Source: an uncultured Bacteroidales bacterium
GTDB taxonomy: Bacteria > Bacteroidota > Bacteroidia > Bacteroidales > Muribaculaceae
NCBI GenBank assembly: GCA_949123685.1
Contig: CASBHZ010000001.1
Span: forward strand, 1 to 64,000
DNA: 64,000 nt
Reading direction: 5' to 3'
Part shown: one piece after another, positions 1 through 9,341 of the stretch
How positions within the stretch are numbered: position 1 is the stretch's first letter
Layout of the letters: each line of letters opens with the position of its first letter
The notes under the pieces: generated by a model
Told to the model about the DNA's origin: nothing
Database searches by the model: none
What the model saw: only the letters and a program-made list of their open reading frames with translations
Program-made: the position numbers and the translations under genes

Positions 1-393
1 GACCTCTCACTTTGGACAAATACTGCCATTGGTCAACGTGGAGAAAATTATGAACGTTTCAAGAAAATGAAAGCCCGGATTCTAATTGAAGAAGTGGAGA
101 AAGAGTTTCCCGGATTAATCGGGGGAATAGATTCAATATACACCGCCACACCGCTCACTTATGCCGACTACACCGGCACGCAAGACGGATCGATGTATGG
201 TGTGGCAAAAGACATCACGCTGGGTGCCGCATGCAGGGTGCCGCACAGAACCAAAGTGCCGAACCTTTTTCTCACCGGACAAAACATCAACTCCCACGGC
301 ATGCTCGGAGTGTTGGTGGGAAGCATTGTGACATGTGCAGAATTATTGACTGCAGACACTATCTATCAACAAATAATTGAAGCTAACCGATGA
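1..393 (+). CDS. FAD-dependent oxidoreductase, phytoene desaturase-like (C-terminal part)
   Basis: The frame is open from base 1, so the gene starts upstream of the window and only the last 130 residues are present. The C-terminal stretch NLFLTGQNINSHG, followed by a helix, is the FAD-contacting end of the phytoene desaturase / carotenoid isomerase / retinol saturase family. The next gene has the same motif (NLFLTGQNINLHG) and aligns along the whole visible part, so the two are tandem paralogues. Its stop overlaps the next start as ATGA, which indicates translational coupling. The family oxidises or isomerises polyene or lipid chains. The substrate here is unknown. Confidence 0.85.
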   Translation, partial: DLSLWTNTAIGQRGENYERFKKMKARILIEEVEKEFPGLIGGIDSIYTATPLTYADYTGTQDGSMYGVAKDITLGAACRVPHRTKVPNLFLTGQNINSHGMLGVLVGSIVTCAELLTADTIYQQIIEANR

Positions 394-1901
394 ACACAAG
401 TGCTTTAATAATAGGTGGAGGAATCGGAGGACTGTTCACCGGAGCTTTCCTTGCTAAAAACGGAATAACGGTAACAGTTCTGGAAAAGAACGCCATCATC
501 GGTGGCGGACTGCAATGTTTTCACCGAAAAGATAAAATATTCGAGACGGGAATGCATGTGATGGGAGGTTTCGAAGAAAACGGGAACCTTTACAAGATAT
601 GTAAATATTTAGGAATCCTGGATTCTCTAAAGATACATCACATCAGTAATGACTGTTGCGATGAAATAAAATACAATAAAACAGGGGAAATCTTCCGCAT
701 CGCCTCCGGAAAAGAGAATTTTATCAGGCGTCTGTCTGAATATTTTCCTGACGAAGCTGAAGGTATAAGCAAATACGTGGACACTATTTTCAAACTGACG
801 GAAGAAGTGCCCCTATTCTATCTTAAAGAGGCTCCGGAAGGGATTATGGTTCATACCCCGGATTTCATAATGCCGGCGGATGAACTTATATCGCGTTTCA
901 TATCCGACAAAAAATTGCAGGAAATACTGGCATATCTCAATCCTCTATACGGTGGGGTCTACGGACATACACCCGCTTATGTCCACGCCCTTATAAATGT
1001 GCTCTACATAAATGGCGCTTCCCGCTTTATTGACGGAAGCCAACAACTCGCGAATGCCCTTAAAACGGTCATTGAGACCAATGGAGGCTCCGTACTTCCA
1101 AATAAGGAGGTGTCTGCCATAGACATTACCGAAAAGGTAGTAACAGGAGTGCATACCACCGATGGAGAAACCTATACGGCTGACCGGTATATTTCAGCCG
1201 TTCATCCGGTGGAGATGCTTCGCATTGTGCCGCAAGGCACATTCTTGAGAGGATTCGTGAACCGTCTTAACGAGATACCTAACTCTTATTCCGCGTTCTC
1301 CCTGTTCATCGATTTGAAACCCGATGTTTTCCCATATATCGACCACACTTGCTATTATATGGAAGATTACGGACATATGTGGGATCAAGATATTCCCGAT
1401 GGTGAAGACTGGCCTAAAGGATTCATGTATATGACACCTCCCGATTCAGATCAAGGCAAGTATGCTACGCGCCTATTGGTGCATTGCATCATGAGCTATG
1501 ACCGGGTAAGAATATGGGAAAATACATCTGTCGGACACAGAGGGCAGGAATATGAGAATTGGAAAAAACAGCATGTCAATAAGATAATTGATAAACTTGA
1601 GACCTTATTTCCTGGTTTTCATGACAATATAGCCGAAATTTATGCCGCAAGTCCCCTGACAATACGTGATTACTATAGGACCAAGGAGGGTGCCATATTC
1701 GGATATCGCAAAGATTGCCAAAACCTTATATTTTCTCAATTGCCTGTGTATACCAAAGTTAAGAACCTGTTTCTGACCGGACAGAATATCAATCTGCATG
1801 GCATATGCGGTGTCCCCTTGACAGCTATTTACACGGCTGAGGCTATTTTAGGAGCAAACAGCATAATAAAGCAAATCAACAATGCCGTCTACAATCAGTA
1901 A
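390..1901 (+). CDS. FAD-dependent oxidoreductase, phytoene desaturase / carotenoid isomerase-like
   Basis: A full-length 503-residue flavoenzyme. The N-terminus holds the Rossmann dinucleotide-binding motif (GGGIGG, residues 9-14) followed by an acidic residue in VLEKN. The C-terminus carries NLFLTGQNINLHG, which closes over the flavin in the phytoene desaturase/CrtI group. Known members desaturate or isomerise polyenes or saturate retinoids. In this gene set (esterase, CoA-ligase-like enzyme, MMPL exporter) a role in building a polyene or aryl-lipid product is likely, but that is inference. It overlaps the upstream paralogue by 4 bases and the downstream esterase gene by 20 bases. Confidence 0.85.
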   Translation: MNTSALIIGGGIGGLFTGAFLAKNGITVTVLEKNAIIGGGLQCFHRKDKIFETGMHVMGGFEENGNLYKICKYLGILDSLKIHHISNDCCDEIKYNKTGEIFRIASGKENFIRRLSEYFPDEAEGISKYVDTIFKLTEEVPLFYLKEAPEGIMVHTPDFIMPADELISRFISDKKLQEILAYLNPLYGGVYGHTPAYVHALINVLYINGASRFIDGSQQLANALKTVIETNGGSVLPNKEVSAIDITEKVVTGVHTTDGETYTADRYISAVHPVEMLRIVPQGTFLRGFVNRLNEIPNSYSAFSLFIDLKPDVFPYIDHTCYYMEDYGHMWDQDIPDGEDWPKGFMYMTPPDSDQGKYATRLLVHCIMSYDRVRIWENTSVGHRGQEYENWKKQHVNKIIDKLETLFPGFHDNIAEIYAASPLTIRDYYRTKEGAIFGYRKDCQNLIFSQLPVYTKVKNLFLTGQNINLHGICGVPLTAIYTAEAILGANSIIKQINNAVYNQ

Positions 1902-2781
1902 AATATTATTTGCCATACCATTCTTGACAGCATGCCTTACATCAATCGCCCAGGTTGAGACAATAAACATATGGGAGGGCACGGCTTGCAAAGAGAATGT
2001 TAAGCTTACTCCATACCTTGCAACTGGAAAAGATAATACTGCTTGCATTGTGTGTCCGGGGGGAAGTTACTTCTGGCTTGATAAGAAGACTGAAGGTGCG
2101 GGGGTGGCGGAATGGCTGCGTGAAAACGGAATCTCGGCGTTTGTGCTTGAATACAGGGTGGCTGGAGTCCCCGCTTTCATCACTCATAACCGATTGCTTA
2201 AGAGGGGACACAGGTTTCCGGACATGCTCCAGGATGTGCAGAGAAGTATACAGGTAATACGGGAAAATGCAGTGAAATATGGAATAGATCCGGACAGGCT
2301 CGGAGTGATGGGATTCTCGGCAGGAGGACACCTGTCGGTAATGTCAGGACTTTTTTTTGACACCAACTCCATGCTCCCATTGGGAATCATACCGGTTCAT
2401 TCCCTTCGACCGGATTTTATAGCCCCGATATATCCGGTGGTTTCATTGGTGGATAAATCGACACATAAACGTTCACGCCGCGGACTGTTGGGTGAAGGAA
2501 ATTCAATCAGCCATATAATGAAAGATTCTTTGTCACTCGAAAAGCATGTCAGGAGAGACATGCCCCCTACATACCTGATGAATTGTATCGATGACCCGAT
2601 AGTGGACTATCATAATTCCATACTCCTTGACTCAGCAATGACAAATGCCGGAGTCAAACACAGGTACGTCCAATTCACTACCGGAGGACACGGCTTCGGA
2701 GCAAATCCCAAGAAGACCTCTGCTGAGGCGATAACCTGGAAAAAAGATTTTATTAACTGGCTAAATGATTTATTCAGATGA
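1882..2781 (+). CDS. Secreted alpha/beta hydrolase (esterase, Aes/BD-FAE-like)
   Basis: A 299-residue protein with a cleavable-looking signal peptide (about residues 1-24, ending in SIAQ). The fold is alpha/beta hydrolase: CPGGSY (58-63) matches the oxyanion region, GFSAGGH gives nucleophile Ser146, D237 or D238 in CIDDP is the likely acid and His270 in GGHGFG the base. Relatives are carboxylesterases and acetyl-xylan esterases (COG0657). The start lies inside the preceding gene by 20 bases, and the stop overlaps the next start by 4, so it belongs to the same operon. Here it may trim or release an acyl product in the periplasm. The substrate is not readable from sequence. Confidence 0.85.
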   Translation: MPSTISKILFAIPFLTACLTSIAQVETINIWEGTACKENVKLTPYLATGKDNTACIVCPGGSYFWLDKKTEGAGVAEWLRENGISAFVLEYRVAGVPAFITHNRLLKRGHRFPDMLQDVQRSIQVIRENAVKYGIDPDRLGVMGFSAGGHLSVMSGLFFDTNSMLPLGIIPVHSLRPDFIAPIYPVVSLVDKSTHKRSRRGLLGEGNSISHIMKDSLSLEKHVRRDMPPTYLMNCIDDPIVDYHNSILLDSAMTNAGVKHRYVQFTTGGHGFGANPKKTSAEAITWKKDFINWLNDLFR

Positions 2782-4082
2782 AAGAGGAAGAAAAAGACAT
2801 AGAGTTCCGGTCTTCAACGGAAATTGAGGAATATCAGAATGACAGATTAAGGGAGGCTATCGGATATATCTACGAAAATTCACGGTTTTATCGGAATTTG
2901 CTACAAAAAAACAACATCGATGTCAAGGAAATACGCACTATAGCAGACCTTGTGAAGATACCTTTCACGGATAAGAAGGATCTTCAGCTTCACAATGTCG
3001 ATTTCTTATGCGTTCCGGTAGAAAAGATAGTAGACTACATCACCACTTCCGGCACTCTGGGCGATCCTGTGACATTCGGATGCACGGACAAAGACCTGGA
3101 ACGTCTCGCCTACAATGAGATGAAATCTTTCTCTTGTGCCGGTGTGCGTCCGGGAAACATAGTGCAACTCATGACAACCCTCGACAAGAGATTCATGGCG
3201 GGACTCGCATATTTTCTGGGCATACGCAAACTCGGGGCAAGCGTGATCCGCGTTGGAAACGGCATGCCCGAGCTACAGTGGGACACAATCAACCGCCTGA
3301 AACCCGACACGCTGATGTGTGTGCCTTCATTCATACTCCGCCTTCTGGAATATGCCGAACAACATAACATCGATTACCACAACTCAAGCATAAAGCGTAT
3401 CATCGGTATAGGCGAAGGTCTACGAGAACAGGACTTTAGCCTCAACCTTCTTGGCAAACGCATAAAAGACAAATGGGATGTGGAATTATTCGCAACTTAT
3501 TCTTCAACGGAAATGGGGGCTACATTCTCCGAATGTCCCTACGGATGTGGCGGGCACGTGCATCCGGAACTAATAATCGTAGAAATAATAGGCGATGACA
3601 ATCTTCCGGTTAAAGACGGGGAAATAGGCGAAGTCGTTATCACAACACTCGGGGTGGAGGGAATGCCGCTATTACGCTTCCGCACCGGAGACATGAGTCG
3701 CAAAGTGACTGAAAAATGCAAATGTGGACGCAATTCATACCGCCTCACTCCTCTCGTAGGACGAAAGAACAACATGATCAAGCTTAAGGGGACAACCATA
3801 TATCCTCCGGCAATAAACGATGTCCTCGACAACACACCATATGTGATAAACTATGTGGTAGAAGTGCGCAACAGTTTTGCAGTAACCGACGAGGTGGTGG
3901 TGAAAGCGGGGGTATCATCCAATCAACCTTTCGATGTGATAAAAGACCTTAAGGACCGATTCAGATCAAGGATTCGTGTTGCCCCCATAGTTGAGATACT
4001 CTCGCCTGAAGACATAGGCAAGATAAATAATCCTGGAAATAACAGAAAACCGATCAAATTCATCGATAACCGTAAGAGATGA
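2778..4082 (+). CDS. Phenylacetate-CoA ligase-like adenylate-forming enzyme (PaaK family)
   Basis: A 434-residue cytoplasmic enzyme of the ANL adenylating superfamily. The phosphate-binding loop is TTSGTLGDP (89-97), the second core motif is YSSTEMG (241-247), and FRTGDMS is the hinge-side motif. Cysteine pairs near 253-257 and 315-317 resemble the structural zinc-type cysteines of some PaaK proteins. The family activates aryl or fatty carboxylates as acyl-AMP and usually transfers them to CoA or a carrier. It is coupled by ATGA overlaps to the esterase upstream and the MMPL exporter downstream, which suggests it activates the acid used by this cluster. Confidence 0.85.
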   Translation: MKEEEKDIEFRSSTEIEEYQNDRLREAIGYIYENSRFYRNLLQKNNIDVKEIRTIADLVKIPFTDKKDLQLHNVDFLCVPVEKIVDYITTSGTLGDPVTFGCTDKDLERLAYNEMKSFSCAGVRPGNIVQLMTTLDKRFMAGLAYFLGIRKLGASVIRVGNGMPELQWDTINRLKPDTLMCVPSFILRLLEYAEQHNIDYHNSSIKRIIGIGEGLREQDFSLNLLGKRIKDKWDVELFATYSSTEMGATFSECPYGCGGHVHPELIIVEIIGDDNLPVKDGEIGEVVITTLGVEGMPLLRFRTGDMSRKVTEKCKCGRNSYRLTPLVGRKNNMIKLKGTTIYPPAINDVLDNTPYVINYVVEVRNSFAVTDEVVVKAGVSSNQPFDVIKDLKDRFRSRIRVAPIVEILSPEDIGKINNPGNNRKPIKFIDNRKR

Positions 4083-6976
4083 GCAGACTGACACTTTATA
4101 TCTACGACCTGTTCAAGAGACGTCCGGTCTTGGCATGGGGACTGTTCCTTGTCTCCTCCTTAGCATTATTGTTATCTTTCCTGACACTCGGTTATAAAGA
4201 AGATATATCCGATTTTTTGCCTCTTGATGAGAAAAATCACACTGCGCTATCCGTTTATCAGGATATTTCCGGAGCAAACAAGATATATGCCATAATTTCC
4301 GCTAAAGACACTACGGACATAGATCCACAAGAGCTGGCAGACGGAGTGGAAGCATTTTCGGAAAACCTCATGAATATGGATTCCCTTCATTATATCTCGG
4401 ATATAATGAAGGAGATAGACATGGATAAGATGCTTGGCGTGACAGAGGCTGTATATGAAAATATCCCCTATTTCCTGACCGACGAAGACTATACGCGAAT
4501 AGATTCCCTGCTTTCCGACCCCGGATACATAGACCGGCAAATCGGAGAAGACAAACAGATGCTTCTTTTCCCCACATCCAATATTATGGCTTCCAATATA
4601 TCCCGAGACCCCTTGAATCTTTTCACACCAATCCTCAGCAGATTGAAACATGGAGGGATGTCTATAGATTTCGAGACTTTCGACGGATATATTCTCTCTC
4701 CGGATTCCAAGAAAGCTATTGTGATACTTGAATCTTCATTCGGTGCGCACGAATCGGAACATAACGCGGCACTCTCGGCTATGCTTAATGAAGCCGTAGA
4801 CATTACAGAAAAAAACAATGACAATCTCGACATACATGTAATCGGAGGTCCGGTCATAGCCGTGTCTAACGCAGACAGGATAAAAAGCGACAGCATACTG
4901 GCTGTAAGCATCGCGGGAGTGCTGATCCTTGCATTGTTGATATATGTTTTCCGCAATCTGCGAAATATACTGCTGATATTGATATCCGTAGGATGGGGAT
5001 GGCTGTTTGCAATGGGAATCATAGCCGTTTTTTATGATTCGGTATCAATTATAGTGATAGGCATAGCATCCGTAATCTTGGGCATAGCCGTCAATTATCC
5101 ACTGCACTTGATAGACCACCTGAAAGACAGTCCCCGGCGACGTGAGGCATTAAAGGAAATCATATCTCCACTGGTGGTTGGGAATATAACCACAGTCGGG
5201 GCATTCCTGTGTTTGGTGCCGCTGAACGCTCCGGCTCTTCATGATCTCGGTCTATTCGCTTCCCTCTTGCTGGTAGGCACCATATTGTTCGTACTAATAT
5301 TCCTACCCCACGCTGTCAAAATCCGTAACACGAAAGGCACGATACCGACAGAGCCTAAACTCATATCCAAAATGGCAGGATTGTCTCTTGAAAATAACAG
5401 ATGGATAATCTCAAGCGTATTGATCCTAACCATAGTTTTCGGTTTCTATAGCTTACGCACCGAATTTGATTCCGACATGAGAAACATAAACTACATGACC
5501 CCGGAACAGAAAGCAGACATGGCATATTTCCAAAGTCTCGTAAGCGCTTCGCATAACACAGAAAGCCTTTACATTGTCAGCAACGGAGAAAGTTGGGAAG
5601 AGACTCTGAAACAAAATGAGATAATTGATATAAAAATAGATTCTTTGATAAATTCGGGAGTAGCGACACGTCAGAACGAAGTGGCATCTTTCCTGACATC
5701 CAAGGAGAAGCAACAACAGCGGCTACAACTTTGGAAACGATTCAAGGATAAATATAATGACGTGCTCACTGCAGGACTTAAGAAAGCCGCAATAAACCAT
5801 GGCTTCAATCCGGAGGCATTCGCGCCTTTCGCTGAAATAATATCGACAGATTACATGCCTGCGGATTTCGAAAGGTTCGAGGAACTCGCATCTACAGTAT
5901 TCACCGGCAACATAAGCGAAGACAGCAACTCGGGACGCAAATCATTAGTCCAGGTGCTTGAAGTGCCGGCAGATATCATTGAAGATGTAAAAAACGCACT
6001 TTCCGGAAAAACCGGGTTCAATGGAATCTGTTTTGATGTCAAAGGGATGAACGGTTCCATTGCCAACACTCTCTCAGATGATTTCAACTACATCGGAATA
6101 GCCTGCGGATTCATCGTATTCATCTTCCTATGGATTTCCCTCGGCAGCATCGAACTCGCTATCGTTTCTTTCATGCCTATGGCTTTCAGCTGGATATGGA
6201 TCCTTGGAATAATGGGAATGCTCGGCATCAAGTTCAATATTGTCAACGTTATTCTCGCCACCTTCATATTCGGACAGGGAGATGACTACACCATTTTTAT
6301 GACAGAAGGTTTGACCTACGAGCTTGCATACCGGAAGAAACTTTTACAATCTTATAAAAACAGCATCATTGTTTCTGCATTGATAATGTTTATCGGAATC
6401 GGAACATTACTCGTGGCAAAACATCCTGCAATGAGATCCTTGGGAGAAATCACCGTAGTCGGCATGATCTCGGTCGTATTGATGGCTTACCTCTTTCCTC
6501 CTCTGATATTCAAATGGCTAACACAGCGCAAAGACGGCAAACTCCGCAACTATCCCATAACCCTCAAGGCTGTAATTACAGGTAGATATGACTTTTACAC
6601 TTCTCGTCTGCGTCCTCAAAAAGGAGAACCGGACATATATCTTGCGATCGAATGTGCAATGGGAAGATACCTGTATAAAGGGAGGGAGATCGAAATGGCG
6701 GCAAAAAAAGCATTGAAAGAAATTAAAAGGAATATTTCGCGTATTGGAGAATATAATGACGGAGACACATTCATTGTCAATGACACCACAGGACAAGGCG
6801 AAATAGCCATTGTCCTCGCCGTTGCATATCCTGACAGTAAAGTCTTCGTAAAGGTTTATTCAGAAGATTCGGAAGCCATAATCAAAGGATGTATCCGTGA
6901 TTTTGCACCTAACGTAAGAATTACAAAAGAACTTGACATCTCCTCTCTGCCGGGAAACTATCATTTCATAGGATAG
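4079..6976 (+). CDS. MMPL/RND-family lipid exporter with C-terminal extension
   Basis: A 965-residue inner-membrane protein with the RND/MMPL plan. TM1 is near residues 17-37, a periplasmic domain precedes TM2-6 (about 273-410), and a second half starts with TM7 near 440 and ends with TM8-12 (about 670-800). Acidic residues in GQGDDYTIFMTEG fit the proton-relay segment of this family. MMPL proteins move lipids or lipid-linked pigments across the inner membrane. The last roughly 150 residues after the final helix are soluble and contain RYLYKGREIE and a stretch spaced like a methyltransferase Rossmann motif. Longer relatives place an acyltransferase and such a domain there, so this may be a shortened fusion (inference). 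It ends the operon. Confidence 0.85.
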   Translation: MSRLTLYIYDLFKRRPVLAWGLFLVSSLALLLSFLTLGYKEDISDFLPLDEKNHTALSVYQDISGANKIYAIISAKDTTDIDPQELADGVEAFSENLMNMDSLHYISDIMKEIDMDKMLGVTEAVYENIPYFLTDEDYTRIDSLLSDPGYIDRQIGEDKQMLLFPTSNIMASNISRDPLNLFTPILSRLKHGGMSIDFETFDGYILSPDSKKAIVILESSFGAHESEHNAALSAMLNEAVDITEKNNDNLDIHVIGGPVIAVSNADRIKSDSILAVSIAGVLILALLIYVFRNLRNILLILISVGWGWLFAMGIIAVFYDSVSIIVIGIASVILGIAVNYPLHLIDHLKDSPRRREALKEIISPLVVGNITTVGAFLCLVPLNAPALHDLGLFASLLLVGTILFVLIFLPHAVKIRNTKGTIPTEPKLISKMAGLSLENNRWIISSVLILTIVFGFYSLRTEFDSDMRNINYMTPEQKADMAYFQSLVSASHNTESLYIVSNGESWEETLKQNEIIDIKIDSLINSGVATRQNEVASFLTSKEKQQQRLQLWKRFKDKYNDVLTAGLKKAAINHGFNPEAFAPFAEIISTDYMPADFERFEELASTVFTGNISEDSNSGRKSLVQVLEVPADIIEDVKNALSGKTGFNGICFDVKGMNGSIANTLSDDFNYIGIACGFIVFIFLWISLGSIELAIVSFMPMAFSWIWILGIMGMLGIKFNIVNVILATFIFGQGDDYTIFMTEGLTYELAYRKKLLQSYKNSIIVSALIMFIGIGTLLVAKHPAMRSLGEITVVGMISVVLMAYLFPPLIFKWLTQRKDGKLRNYPITLKAVITGRYDFYTSRLRPQKGEPDIYLAIECAMGRYLYKGREIEMAAKKALKEIKRNISRIGEYNDGDTFIVNDTTGQGEIAIVLAVAYPDSKVFVKVYSEDSEAIIKGCIRDFAPNVRITKELDISSLPGNYHFIG

Positions 6977-7056
6977 GTCTGAAAGAACCGGCGGCAATTC
7001 GCTCGGCAACAGAATTTAGTCGGAGACATACAGAGCGCGTCAGAGACGAAGACGAA

Positions 7057-7086
7057 AGGGAACATACCAATCCGGATATGTTCCCT
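7057..7086. terminator. Bidirectional hairpin between MMPL gene and hom
   Basis: A perfect 10-bp stem (7057-7066 with 7077-7086) and a 10-base loop lie between the convergent MMPL gene and hom, 24 bases past the hom stop. There is no clear T-tract on either side, so terminator is the best but not certain reading. Confidence 0.5.
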
Positions 7087-7110
7087 ATGCTTCGTGCGGA
7101 AAAGCCGGAA

Positions 7111-8325
7111 TCAGTCATCCTTGTCAAGGAAGAAAAGAGGGATGTTGGCAAGAAAGATATCGGGAGAGGAAAGAACGTCGCGGTAACGTATCAAGTCGCG
7201 GAGCTTTATGTCGGCGATAATGTAATTGCTTCGGGAGGAATTATACATCTCGTGGATCTGCTCGAACTCAATCAAACCGGGGATATCAGTGTCTTCATAA
7301 TGGATATAGACTTTCAGCGTAACATCCGTTGTATATGCAGGAGTGTCTATATAACTCATCTTCTTGTATTCATAGCGATAACCGTGACGGCGTGCCATTA
7401 TGTCGCTGAGGATCGAGGATGCCGTAGGAAGTCCACCGGCTCCTTTGCCGAACATGAACTGCCTGTCGTAACACTCACCACGTATAACCACACCATTGTA
7501 TTCGTTATCTACGCTATAGATATATTTAGAAGGGCTGACAAATTCAGGCATCACGAACATGGTAAAAGAAGAATCGTTAACCTTGACAACCTGCGCCACA
7601 AGCTTTATCTTGACACCTTTCTCCCTTGCATACTGAATATCGGAATCATGTATAGTGGATATACCGTAGGTGAATATTTCATCGGGACGCACATACACGC
7701 CGAGTGCATGAACCGTTATGATAATTAGCTTGTATAGGGAGTCTTTCCCGCTGATATCGAAAGTGGGATCGCTTTCGGCGAAACCGAGCTTCTGTGCTTT
7801 TAACAATGCCGATGAATAATCCTCGCCATGATCGAATACGCGAGAGAGTATATAATTTGACGAACCGTTAAGAATACCTTTCACCTCAAGGAGAAGGTCG
7901 TTGTCATAATATTCTTCCAGATTGCGGATCACGGGTATTGAACCGCAAGACGAAGCATCGTAAAGTATAGCCGCATCATGCTTCTCTTGAAGTTCGATGA
8001 GTTCCGGAAGATGAACCGCGATCATCGCTTTTGAACCGGAAACGACAGGAATCCCTTTCTTCAATGCAGTGGTGACTATCCGGTATGATGCCTCGGCATC
8101 ATCAACCACCTCCACAATGAGATTTATCTCAGGATCGTTGAAAACATCCTCCGGATTGTCGGTCATTACACCTTCCGGAACTTCCACATCCCTCTTTTTA
8201 TCAATGTTACGCACACATATCTTACGTATCTCAGCATGCGCGTTCTTAGCTTGTGATATAACCCTATACACTCCCTGACCTACGGTTCCGAAACCGAAAA
8301 GTCCTATATTTATCTTATGATTCAT
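7111..8325 (-). CDS. hom: Homoserine dehydrogenase
   Basis: A 404-residue enzyme that reduces aspartate semialdehyde to homoserine with NAD(P)H, the branch point to methionine and threonine. The N-terminus has the dinucleotide motif GLFGFGTVGQGV, and the middle contains GILNGSSNYIL and the substrate-binding segment with EAESDPTFDISG-like residues (AESDPTFDISGKDS). A C-terminal ACT-like regulatory region of about 80 residues follows. It is the third gene of metY-metX-hom. Its ATG overlaps the metX stop by 4 bases. The gene is therefore probably under the methionine attenuator upstream of metY. Confidence 0.95.
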   Translation of the reverse strand: MNHKINIGLFGFGTVGQGVYRVISQAKNAHAEIRKICVRNIDKKRDVEVPEGVMTDNPEDVFNDPEINLIVEVVDDAEASYRIVTTALKKGIPVVSGSKAMIAVHLPELIELQEKHDAAILYDASSCGSIPVIRNLEEYYDNDLLLEVKGILNGSSNYILSRVFDHGEDYSSALLKAQKLGFAESDPTFDISGKDSLYKLIIITVHALGVYVRPDEIFTYGISTIHDSDIQYAREKGVKIKLVAQVVKVNDSSFTMFVMPEFVSPSKYIYSVDNEYNGVVIRGECYDRQFMFGKGAGGLPTASSILSDIMARRHGYRYEYKKMSYIDTPAYTTDVTLKVYIHYEDTDIPGLIEFEQIHEMYNSSRSNYIIADIKLRDLIRYRDVLSSPDIFLANIPLFFLDKDD

Positions 8326-9341
8326 TTTTCTATGAATGGTATTAAAATATTATTCAACTGTTCATGTTCTACAAGAAAACCGTCATGCCCAAACTGTGAG
8401 TCAATCTCAAAATAACGGGCACCCGGGATCATCGAGCAAAGCGTTTTCATCTCTGCCGGTGTGAAGATCATATCTGACGACAACCCTATCACCACCGATT
8501 CGGCATTCACCCTTGACAACGCCGCACCCACACCACCGCGATCCCTGCCTATATCATGAGTGTCAAAGGAATCAAGGATAGACATATATGAATATGCATT
8601 AAATCTCCGGCACAATTTCTCACCCTGATATCGCTGATAGGAACACGCTCTGTGTGGGTCGACGTGCGGATCATAGCCTTCCGGGTCTTGTTGTGTAAGG
8701 TTATAACCGGCACCGCCGCGATATGTAAGCAACCCTATCGCCCGCGCCGCCGCCATGCCTGCCATTCCCGCCTCGGGACATCTCTTGCCGAAAGTGATAT
8801 CCGCCTCTATAGCCATGCGCTGCGTCTCGTCAATGGCTATTGTCCAAGGAGAAGCCTTGGCATCGGTGGCTATAAGTATAAGTTTGTCGAACCTTTCCGG
8901 CTCAGAGGCAATCCATTCCAATGCCTGAAATCCTCCAACTGAACTCCCAACAAGGGCATGAATCTTTCCTATACGTAAATGTGAAGCTAACAGAGCATGG
9001 GCACTGACAATATCCCGTATTGTCACAAGTGGAAAATCTCCATAATAAGGTTCACCGGTAGACGGATTAACGGAAAGCGGACCGGTTGTGCCGTAATGCG
9101 AACCGAGAATATTGGCACACACCACAAACCATTTGTCCGGATCAAGGAAGCCTCCCCGCTCCACAGTGTGCGGCCACCAGTCTGCTACATCGCTATTCGC
9201 GGTTAGGGCATGGCACACCCACACCACATTGGAGCCGTCGGCATTAATATTGCCATAGGTGTGATAAGCGATCGTGAGCCCGTCTATCTCTTTGCCCGAC
9301 TCCAAAGCGAACGGAGCCTCATGATAATAATACTTGATCAT
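8322..9341 (-). CDS. metX: Homoserine O-acetyltransferase
   Basis: A 339-residue alpha/beta hydrolase-fold acyltransferase that acetylates homoserine, the first committed step of methionine synthesis. LVGSSVGGFQ holds the nucleophile Ser134, CHALTANSDVADWW (43-56) is the conserved N-terminal family segment, and FGHDGFLVE near the C-terminus carries the catalytic His. The family label homoserine O-acetyltransferase follows from this and from the adjacent metY. Substrate choice (acetyl versus succinyl) cannot be fully settled by motif alone. It overlaps metY and hom by 4 bases each, a tight three-gene operon. Confidence 0.93.
   Translation of the reverse strand: MIKYYYHEAPFALESGKEIDGLTIAYHTYGNINADGSNVVWVCHALTANSDVADWWPHTVERGGFLDPDKWFVVCANILGSHYGTTGPLSVNPSTGEPYYGDFPLVTIRDIVSAHALLASHLRIGKIHALVGSSVGGFQALEWIASEPERFDKLILIATDAKASPWTIAIDETQRMAIEADITFGKRCPEAGMAGMAAARAIGLLTYRGGAGYNLTQQDPEGYDPHVDPHRACSYQRYQGEKLCRRFNAYSYMSILDSFDTHDIGRDRGGVGAALSRVNAESVVIGLSSDMIFTPAEMKTLCSMIPGARYFEIDSQFGHDGFLVEHEQLNNILIPFIEK

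Noticed and set aside
7078..7728. Plus-strand ORF of 216 codons opposite hom
   Set aside because: It lies wholly antisense to hom, which has clear family motifs. It is a shadow frame.
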